NCBI GenBank assembly: GCA_020024715.1
Contig: JAHHTJ010000042.1
Span: 1 to 5,000 of the forward strand
Length of the DNA stretch: 5,000 nt
Reading direction: 5' to 3'
Source: Mycoplasmataceae bacterium
Lineage (GTDB): Bacteria; Bacillota_I; Bacilli_A; Mycoplasmatales; Mycoplasmoidaceae
In this document: positions 1 through 5,000 of the stretch, one piece after another
How the letters are laid out: every line of letters begins with the position of its first letter
Numbering within the stretch: position 1 is the stretch's first letter
The notes under the pieces: model-generated
Database searches by the model: none
What the model saw: only the letters and a program-made list of their open reading frames with translations
What the model was told of the DNA's origin: nothing
Made by a program: the position numbers and the translations under genes

Positions 1-19
1 TCATATATCATTTTAGTAA

Positions 20-48
20 TATAGATAAATTTATAAATTTTATCTATA
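20..48. repeat. 10-bp perfect inverted repeat upstream of the small plus-strand gene
   Basis: The arms TATAGATAAA (20-29) and TTTATCTATA (39-48) are exact reverse complements separated by 9 bases. Neither strand has a T-run after the repeat, so it does not look like an intrinsic terminator. A -10-like TATAGT (45-50) overlaps the right arm and the ribosome binding site follows at 64-69. By inference the dyad could be an operator for the gene at 74. The very AT-rich background makes chance dyads common, so confidence is moderate that the repeat is real structure and low that it is an operator. Confidence 0.45.
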
Positions 49-73
49 GTAAAATACAAATATAAGGAGTAAT
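45..73 (+). promoter_or_regulatory. Putative -10 box and ribosome binding site of the 89-aa gene
   Basis: TATAGT at 45-50 resembles a sigma-70 type -10 box. No convincing -35 is seen at the usual distance, which is common in mollicute promoters. AAGGAG at 64-69 is a strong Shine-Dalgarno match, only 4 bases before the ATG at 74. It supports this start firmly even though the spacing is short. The ribosome binding site is well supported; the -10 assignment is tentative. Confidence 0.5.
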
Positions 74-343
74 ATGAGATTTAATTTAACAGAACATTGT
101 GTGATGCGTTATAAACAAAGAGGTGAAAAAAAATTAGATAAAGATTTATATAAATTGTATTTAGAACTAAAAAATAAAGCAAATAATGCTTTATTAGTTT
201 ATGTATCTCAAAATAGAGACACATTATATTATGAAGTTGAAGGTGAAAATGATTTGTATTTTGTTGTTAGTGCAAAAACAATGTGCTGTACAACAATAAA
301 AAAACTAAGTCAAAAAGAAAAAATTAATTTAGATTATGCTTAG
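74..343 (+). CDS. Small hypothetical protein (89 aa), possibly DUF4258-like
   Basis: This 89-residue soluble protein has no signal peptide or membrane segment and no tryptophan. It is rich in Lys, Leu, Asn and Tyr, as expected for the base composition. The start is fixed by AAGGAG just upstream. The N-terminus carries the pattern L-T-E-H-x4-R-x3-Q-R-G (residues 5-17), followed by a probable helix (residues 22-36) and beta-like strands (about 39-65, containing LLVYVSQ, TLYYEV and LYFVVS). A histidine and arginines near the start followed by alternating strands loosely recalls the DUF4258 family of small nuclease- or toxin-like proteins found in phage and accessory regions. That resemblance is from memory of the pattern and is weak. 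The gene stands alone on its strand and converges on obg with 68 bases between the stop codons. I do not recognise it and assign no function. Confidence 0.75.
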   Translation: MRFNLTEHCVMRYKQRGEKKLDKDLYKLYLELKNKANNALLVYVSQNRDTLYYEVEGENDLYFVVSAKTMCCTTIKKLSQKEKINLDYA

Positions 344-380
344 TTATTGTTTAGATATTTTTAGAAATATATTTATTAAA

Positions 381-416
381 ACTAAATTGATTGTAAGTAA
401 AATTTAAAAATTTAGT
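381..416 (-). terminator. Weak terminator-like hairpin at the end of obg
   Basis: The arms ACTAAATT (381-388) and AATTTAGT (409-416) are perfect complements around a 20-base loop. Read on the minus strand, the second arm is followed by TTTTAAT and further T-rich sequence. The first minus-strand arm contains the TAA stop codon of obg (412-414). A second small hairpin, ATATTT/AAATAT with a TTAG loop, lies at 355-370. The stem has little G+C and a long loop, so termination here is only a suggestion; the two convergent genes need some terminator in this 68-base gap. Confidence 0.3.
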
Positions 417-1740
417 CTATAATTCATTCAATATTTTCATCATCAATAATTATTACATCATCAATGTGAAAATTATGTTTTTTTAGTATTTCATCCAATT
501 TTAATGCTTTCATTTTTTCATTAAATCGATAAATATTATCTCTAGTAGTATGAGGAATTCGATGTGCTCAATATTGTAAAATTGGATGCTTAACATGAGT
601 GATATTATTTTCATCTTGATAAAATACTAAGTTTTCATCATCAATATTTTTAAAATCTTTTTTTGCTTCTATTTTATTTAATTCATTTAATGTAATTACT
701 GCATTATCTTTAAGAATTTTGATATCTTCTTCAATAACATTAGAATTATTTTGCATTTTTAAGAAATCGTTAAGAATAGTTTGTAAGAACACATCTAAAT
801 TTCAACCTGTTGCACATGAAATAAAATAAATTTTTTCGTTTTTTAAATAGTTTTTTAAAATTTCATATTGTTCTTCAGCATAATCAACATCTTGCTTAGA
901 AACACATATATAAATCTTTTTATTTTGTAAAGATGTATTATAGTTATCTAATTCTTTTTTAATGGTTTCATAAGCTTTTATAATATCTTCATTATCATGC
1001 AAGCTTGCAGAAACCAAATGAATAAGAATTTTACATCTTTCTACATGTTTTAAGAACTCATGTCCTAATCCTTTACCCTCAGATGCTCCTTCAATTAAAC
1101 CAGGAATATCACAAAAAACAATTTGATTATTTTTATAAAAATATGTACCTAAAACTGGATGAATTGTGGTAAATGGATATTCTGCAACCTTAACATTAAT
1201 ATTACATACTGTTTTAATAAAAGTGCTTTTACCAGCATTTGGTAACCCTACTAATCCAATATCTGCTAAATGTTTAAGTTCTAAAGTAACTAATTTACTT
1301 TCTCCAATTTCACCTCGTTCATTTAAACTAGGAGCTTTATTGCTTGCGGTTTTAAAACTAGCATTTCCCATACCACCTTTTCCACCTTTACAAATTAAAT
1401 AAAGCTTTTGATCAACATCCATATCTACTATTAGTTTATTATTTTCATCATAAACCATAGTACCTACTGGAACTTTAACAATTTTATCATTACCATTTGC
1501 ACCGAACATGTTTTCACTTTGCCCGTTTATTCCATTTTCTGCTTTTACTTGTTTAATATATCTTAAATTGAATAAAGTGTTTTCATTATGATCTGCTAGT
1601 AAATAGATGTTTCCACCATTCCCACCATCTCCACCAGCTGGTCCACCAAATTCTACATGTGCTTCTCTTCTTCAAGCAATCATGCCATCTCCACCATCTC
1701 CGGCTTTTAATTCAATTTTACATTTATCTACAAATTGCAT
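412..1740 (-). CDS. obg: Obg family GTPase (ObgE/CgtA), 442 aa
   Basis: Obg is an essential GTPase that binds the large ribosomal subunit and acts in its late assembly; it also links GTP or (p)ppGpp levels to growth and stress. All three domains are present. The glycine-rich Obg domain (about 1-155) contains GGPAGGDGGNGG (32-43) and GGKGGMGNASF (119-129). The G domain (about 157-335) shows the P-loop GLPNAGKST (165-173), switch I YPFTT (188-192), G3 DIPGL (211-215), G4 as SKQD (280-283) and G5 SCATG (308-312). The OCT domain (about 365-442) follows. The start ATG has TAAGGAGC 7 bases upstream, and the protein opens with MQFVDKCKIELKAGDGG, typical of the family. Trp 23, 313, 391 and 439 are all TGA, so the standard code would falsely split the gene into pieces. 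The G4 motif has Ser where the NKxD consensus has Asn. The length is normal. It is preceded by the membrane-protein gene with a 20-base gap, suggesting one transcript. Confidence 0.96.
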
Positions 1741-1760
1741 TATTTTTGCTCCTTATCTTT

Positions 1761-2564
1761 TTATTTCTTATTTCTTTTTAAACTTATATCATCTTCATTA
1801 ATTTCAACAAAATTAGGTTCTTGTCTATTCTTTTTGTTTTCTTGTCGTTTTATTTTTAATGTTTTTTCTTGTTTTTGAACATTAATAGTTTCATCAGTTA
1901 ATTCTAAAAAATAATCTTGTTTATTTTTTGATAACCTTAAGCATAATAATACAATTTGATTTGAAATTAAAAATCATATCGCTACACTAACTCCTACGAT
2001 AACGATTCTAGCTAAAATAATATATGATGAAATATCAATAAATTTATTATTACTTATCTTACCCACTGGTAAAGCAGCTGTTAATAATAATGTAGAAATT
2101 GTTAAGGCACATGTTAAAGAAAAAGTTATTACATCATAATTAATTAATTTTGTTAATTTACCAAAAAATGGTATTGTAATTGCATAGATTATATATGGCA
2201 CAATAACTGCTGCTATATAACTACTACAATAACTATTTTGAAAATTATCTAAATTAATACTATAAGTACCATTTGGTAATTGTTCAATTTTTTCTTTCAA
2301 TAAATCATTACAAGCTACTCTTATTCCGATGTATATGTGTTGATTATGAATAATATTTTGCATTTCATTAATAATTTCTGATTTAGTTCCACTTGCAATT
2401 TTTCCATAAGCTGGAAAAATTAAAAAAAGATGTGATAAGTTAATATATCCAAACAAAATTCACAAAATAATACCTGGAATGATAATAAAAATTAAGCAAA
2501 ACAAGAATGTATATAATGGTTTGGTTCTAAAATTTTTAGAATTTTTATCATGTAAAAAACGCAT
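1761..2564 (-). CDS. Hypothetical four-helix membrane protein (267 aa), upstream of obg
   Basis: I do not recognise this protein's family. The N-terminus is short and basic (residues 2-15, with several Lys and Arg), followed by a long hydrophobic segment (about 18-52), a hydrophilic stretch with NGT and two Cys (53-114), and three more hydrophobic segments (about 115-134, 143-166 and 180-210). The tail (212-267) is very rich in Lys, Glu, Asn and Gln and probably lies in the cytoplasm. The positive-inside rule suggests both ends face the cytoplasm, with the 53-114 loop outside. Trp 35 and Trp 197 are TGA; the standard code would give only an internal fragment beginning at a TTG. The ATG at 2564 is chosen because it gives the basic leader before helix 1, but it has no Shine-Dalgarno sequence. 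It lies 14 bases after the T-run of the terminator for the upstream operon. The stop is 20 bases before obg, whose ribosome binding site lies in that gap, so the two are probably co-transcribed. Confidence 0.85.
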
Positions 2565-2601
2565 AATATATATTTTATAAAAAAATTATTGCTATTAGCA
2601 A
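2565..2601 (-). promoter_or_regulatory. Possible promoter for the membrane protein-obg unit, overlapping a terminator
   Basis: On the minus strand TTGCTA (2601-2596) and TATAAA (2579-2574, within TATAAAAT) are separated by 16 bases, an acceptable -35/-10 arrangement. The -35 part lies inside the stem of the preceding terminator, and the -10 box overlaps the end of its T-run. Transcription would begin within a few bases of the ATG at 2564, so the mRNA would be almost leaderless, in keeping with the absence of a Shine-Dalgarno sequence. TATA-like strings are common in DNA of this composition, so this is an inference. Confidence 0.35.
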
Positions 2602-2605
2602 TAAT
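2579..2605 (-). terminator. Intrinsic terminator of the ABC transporter operon
   Basis: A 9-bp perfect stem (arms ATTATTGCT and AGCAATAAT on the minus strand, 2605-2597 and 2593-2585) has a 3-base loop and is followed on the minus strand by seven T residues (2585-2579). It begins 6 bases after the TAA stop of the ATPase gene (2612-2614). This is the best hairpin-plus-T-tract in the window and marks the likely end of the permease-ATPase transcript. Confidence 0.8.
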
Positions 2606-2611
2606 CATTAA

Positions 2612-3775
2612 TTAGATGTATCTTGATACCAAATTATCGACACTTCCATATTGATAATGAATTTCATCTAGATACATATCAATTTTGATAATTCCGTTTT
2701 GTAATAAAACTATTCTTTGTGTCATTTTTTCAACTTCTAGCATATCATGAGATACTAATACAACTGTTATGTTATTTTTCTTTGTTCAAACTTGTATGAA
2801 GTTTTCTAATTCTTTTCTTATTTGAATATCTAATCCTGTTACTAATTCATCTAAAAATAAAACTTTTGGTTTATGCATTAATGATAATAAAACATTTAAT
2901 CTTTGTTGTTGTCCACCTGATAATTTCTTAGCATCAACACGATAAAATTCTTTAATGCGAAAAATTGTTAATAAATAATCAAATTCTTCATCAGACATAT
3001 GATTTTTATCTAGTTTATATGCATTTTTTAAAAAATCAATTACATTTTTAACAGTAACACCTTTTGGATAAGATGAATCTTGAAATTGAATTCCAATCCC
3101 TTCTTGAAAACTTTTTTTGTAATTATAGTTGTATGAGATTTTTCCTTTTGTTGGATTATTAATTCCAGCAATAGTTTCAACACATGTAGTTTTACCAGCA
3201 CCATTTGCTCCAATAAAAGCAATATTTTCTAATGGATTAATATCAAAATTAATATTATTTACTGCATATTTTTTTCCTTTTTTGTCTTTAAATATTACAG
3301 ATAAATCTTTAATTTCAATTAAAGGTTTTAATATTGCATTTTTATTAGGATTTGTTTGTAAATCAATATATCCATCAGCATTAATTAATCTTCTTTTTGA
3401 AATCAAAAAAGGTTGGTCATTTTTTAACAAAGGATCAGTAGTGTTATCAGCAATATATTTTGGCATTGTATCTAATATATTTTTTCGATATGATATTGAT
3501 TTATCAACTGGATAAATTTGTTCGTTGTTATCAAAAACTAAAAATTTTCTTTTTGATATTTCAGAAACACCAGTTTCTTCTTTGTTAATGTGTAATGATC
3601 TTTGAATCGGATTTACATAATCATTTTTATAATTTTTATCATCAATTATTTCATTTTCTTTTTTTTGTAAGTTTATTGCTTCTTGGTTATTATCAACTAA
3701 AACAATATTATTAATTGTTACAATATCAAAATGATCATTACTTTTATTTGTTTTTTTTCTTTTAAATCAACTCAT
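2612..3775 (-). CDS. ABC transporter ATP-binding protein with a long N-terminal extension (387 aa)
   Basis: This is the nucleotide-binding subunit that hydrolyses ATP to drive the adjacent ABC-2 permease. The ATPase domain starts near residue 151 (PLIEIKDLSVIF). It shows Walker A GANGAGKTT (189-197), a Q-loop (IGIQFQD, Gln near 232), the signature LSGGQQQR (285-292), Walker B VLFLDE (305-310), a GLD D-loop (314-316) and the switch His 343 in VSHD, so it should be active. It resembles the CcmA-like exporter ATPases paired with ABC-2 permeases. The first ~150 residues are unusual: hydrophilic, basic at the very N-terminus, with no membrane segment, and containing three degenerate repeats. Trp 3 and Trp 330 are TGA; under the standard code only an internal part starting at Met 104 is seen. 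The ATG at 3775 is supported by GAGGT at 3788-3784 and by sharing one base with the permease stop. The gene ends at a strong terminator. Confidence 0.93.
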
Positions 3776-4680
3776 TATCTATTACCTCAACGAAGTTTTT
3801 TAATAGCGATTGAAACAAAAATAATAATTAAAGCTAAAGGAACAAATCAGTTAGCTCAAAAATCTCCTGGTTCAAACATAGGACGATTTAAATTAAACGA
3901 ACTTCAACTTGCTGGACTTCAACCATTATCGCTATAAGTAAATACAGTTAATTTACTTCCTTGATTAGATTCAACAAATGATTCAAATTGTAAACCATTG
4001 GTATATCTAAATGGTGAAAAATAACTAAATACTGTTAGTGTGTTATTGCCTAATATTGATGATAATGGAATTAATTGACCAGATAAGAACATTGATCAAA
4101 AAAAGATCATCATTCCTATTCCTTGTGCTCCCATAACTGATTTAGTTATAGAAACAATAAATAAACCCATAGTAATAGCTAAAATAATTGTATAAATTTG
4201 ACTAACAACATATCCCCCAAAATTAACATGATTAAATATATATATAAAGCTTGGTTTATCATAATAAATTGGTTTCATATCTCCAAATACTGGATAAATT
4301 TGCATATTACTTCCACTAAAGAAAATTACTACAAGTAATAACATTCAACAAATTTCAATAGCAAATACACAAGAATAAAATATTGAACAACCAACTATAA
4401 ACATCCATGGTTTAATAGGAGTTGCTCCAATTCTTTTAAATAAAGAAGAGTTTTTAAAACTTTGAATTGATGCTGGAACTGTTTGCATTGCATTTGATGT
4501 AATCATTAATGCTATTAATCCTGGAATTGATGCTGAAGCAGTAACAATTGTTACAGGACCACCACTAAATGAAATATTACTAAAAATCCCTAAAATAAAG
4601 ATCGGAAGTAAAAAGGTAAAAATAGGTTCTGTTTTAGAATTTCAATAATGTTCATTAATTAATTTAATAACTGCTTTCAT
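3775..4680 (-). CDS. ABC-2 type transporter permease (301 aa)
   Basis: This is the membrane subunit of an ABC exporter, expected to work as a dimer with the ATPase encoded next to it. Six membrane segments are visible: about 19-38, 43-65, 92-121, 155-180, 185-209 and 275-294, with the N-terminus in the cytoplasm. Between segments 2 and 3 is the FKxxSLFKRIGATPIKPW stretch (75-92), the ABC-2 coupling region contacting the ATPase. After segment 5 comes LSGQLIPLSSI (199-209) and FSPFRYTNGL (221-230), the typical ABC-2 hallmark. The loop before segment 6 (about 235-274) is rich in Ser, Asn and aromatic residues and probably faces outward. Eight Trp codons (13, 112, 195, 254, 259, 275, 278, 298) are TGA and one (92) is TGG; the standard code leaves only a fragment. 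The ATG at 4680 has AAAGGAA at 4695-4689. The substrate is not indicated; lipid, peptide or drug export are all possible. Confidence 0.92.
3776..3788 (-). promoter_or_regulatory. Ribosome binding site of the ATPase inside the permease 3' end
   Basis: GAGGT (3788-3784 on the minus strand) lies 9 bases from GAGG to the ATG at 3775 and is within the last codons of the permease gene. The stop and start share an A in TAATG. This is the classic arrangement for translational coupling and keeps the two subunits in proportion. It also fixes the ATPase start 103 codons upstream of the first Met visible under the standard code. Confidence 0.7.
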
Positions 4681-4688
4681 TAAAATGA

Positions 4689-4716
4689 TTCCTTTCAAGA
4701 TTTTGTTTTTATATCA
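4689..4716 (-). promoter_or_regulatory. Putative promoter and ribosome binding site of the ABC operon
   Basis: On the minus strand TGATATAAA (4716-4708) fits an extended -10 box (TG-n-TATAAT type). It would start transcription about 20 bases before the ATG, just ahead of the AAAGGAA ribosome binding site (4695-4689). An alternative promoter lies further up: TTGAAA (4756-4751) and TAATAC (4735-4730) with a 15-base spacer, a little short. The ribosome binding site is well supported. Which of the two boxes is used cannot be decided from the sequence. Confidence 0.45.
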
Positions 4717-5000
4717 TCACTGAAAAAAAGTATTATTTTTTTAAACTTGATTTCAAATTATGAACAATTTTATAAATTATTAAGTGATAAATAATTAAAA
4801 TCAATTTTTTATATATCTTAATTATTATAATAAACTAGAAAGTTTTTTGTTTTATTATTTGATTGAAAAATATGATTTTTATTATATTTTATCTATCAAT
4901 TATTTCATAGACAAAAATTTATATTGAAAATGTCTATTATGTAATTAATCAGTTACTATCAATATTTATTTAACGTTTACCTTAAGAGAATGTAGAAAAT
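4717..5000. other. AT-rich non-coding stretch with short inverted repeats
   Basis: No gene is supported here on either strand when TGA is read as Trp. All three minus-strand frames entering at 5000 stop within 12 codons. The only plus-strand frame open to the end (from 4949) has no ATG, GTG or TTG start. Inverted repeats seen are AATAATTAA/TTAATTATT (4790-4798, 4818-4826), AATTATT/AATAATT (4775-4781, 4790-4796) and ATAGACA/TGTCTAT (4907-4913, 4931-4937). AAACT/AGTTT (4832-4836, 4841-4845) is followed by a T-rich run on the plus strand. None has a G+C-rich stem. The stretch probably holds upstream promoter DNA of the ABC operon and the end of a neighbouring transcription unit outside the window. 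Confidence 0.5.

Noticed and set aside
1166..1402. Plus-strand open frame of 78 codons
   Set aside because: It lies antisense to the conserved G domain of Obg, has no ribosome binding site, and is a shadow of that gene.
568..1509. Obg as two pseudogene fragments
   Set aside because: The pieces are in the same frame and join through TGA codons at Trp 313; no indel is needed, so the gene is intact under table 4.
1607..1801. Plus-strand open frame of 64 codons rich in proline
   Set aside because: The proline runs are the antisense of the glycine-rich Obg domain; it is a shadow frame.
3129..3515. Plus-strand open frame of 128 codons with hydrophobic stretches
   Set aside because: It lies wholly antisense to the ABC ATPase, including its Walker A region, with no ribosome binding site; the minus-strand reading has all ATPase motifs.
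3731..3937. Plus-strand open frame of 68 codons
   Set aside because: It is antisense to the permease-ATPase junction and has no start signal.
4907..4937. ATAGACA/TGTCTAT inverted repeat as a terminator or riboswitch
   Set aside because: A 7-bp stem with a 17-base loop and no following T-run; such repeats are expected by chance in DNA this AT-rich.
4949..5000. Plus-strand frame open to the window end
   Set aside because: Only 17 codons, with no ATG, GTG or TTG start and no ribosome binding site.

Overview
The window comes from a mollicute-type genome (Mycoplasma, Ureaplasma, Spiroplasma or a relative; genus not resolved). The DNA is extremely AT-rich, codons end mostly in A or T, and four neighbouring minus-strand genes become full-length only when TGA is read as tryptophan (translation table 4). 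By my count they use 16 TGA and one TGG for Trp. Read with the standard code, every one of them looks falsely broken.

Layout from left to right. Positions 74-343 (+) hold a small 89-residue protein of unknown function, preceded by a 10-bp inverted repeat and a clear ribosome binding site. It converges on a minus-strand block. Positions 412-1740 (-) encode the essential ribosome-assembly GTPase Obg (442 aa), complete with its glycine-rich N-terminal domain, G domain and C-terminal OCT domain. Positions 1761-2564 (-) encode a 267-residue protein with about four membrane segments and a charged C-terminal tail. It ends 20 bp before obg and is probably co-transcribed with it. A good intrinsic terminator at 2579-2605 separates this pair from an upstream transporter operon. 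Positions 2612-3775 (-) encode an ABC ATPase (387 aa) with an unusual ~150-residue N-terminal extension, and 3775-4680 (-) encode its ABC-2 type permease (301 aa). The two overlap by one base (TAATG). The last ~320 bases hold the permease promoter and otherwise AT-rich DNA with short inverted repeats, in which I see no gene.

Permease and ATPase together would form an exporter-type half-transporter (one permease plus one nucleotide-binding domain, each presumably as a dimer); the substrate cannot be read from the sequence. Obg acts in large ribosomal subunit assembly and stress or GTP sensing. Nothing in the sequence links it to the transporter, and the terminator argues that they are separate units. 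No mobile element, CRISPR array, tRNA or rRNA was seen. The least explained items are the extension on the ATPase, with three degenerate repeats, the obg-linked membrane protein with a possible leaderless promoter inside the preceding terminator, and the small plus-strand protein. I found no convincing evidence of a new multi-gene system.
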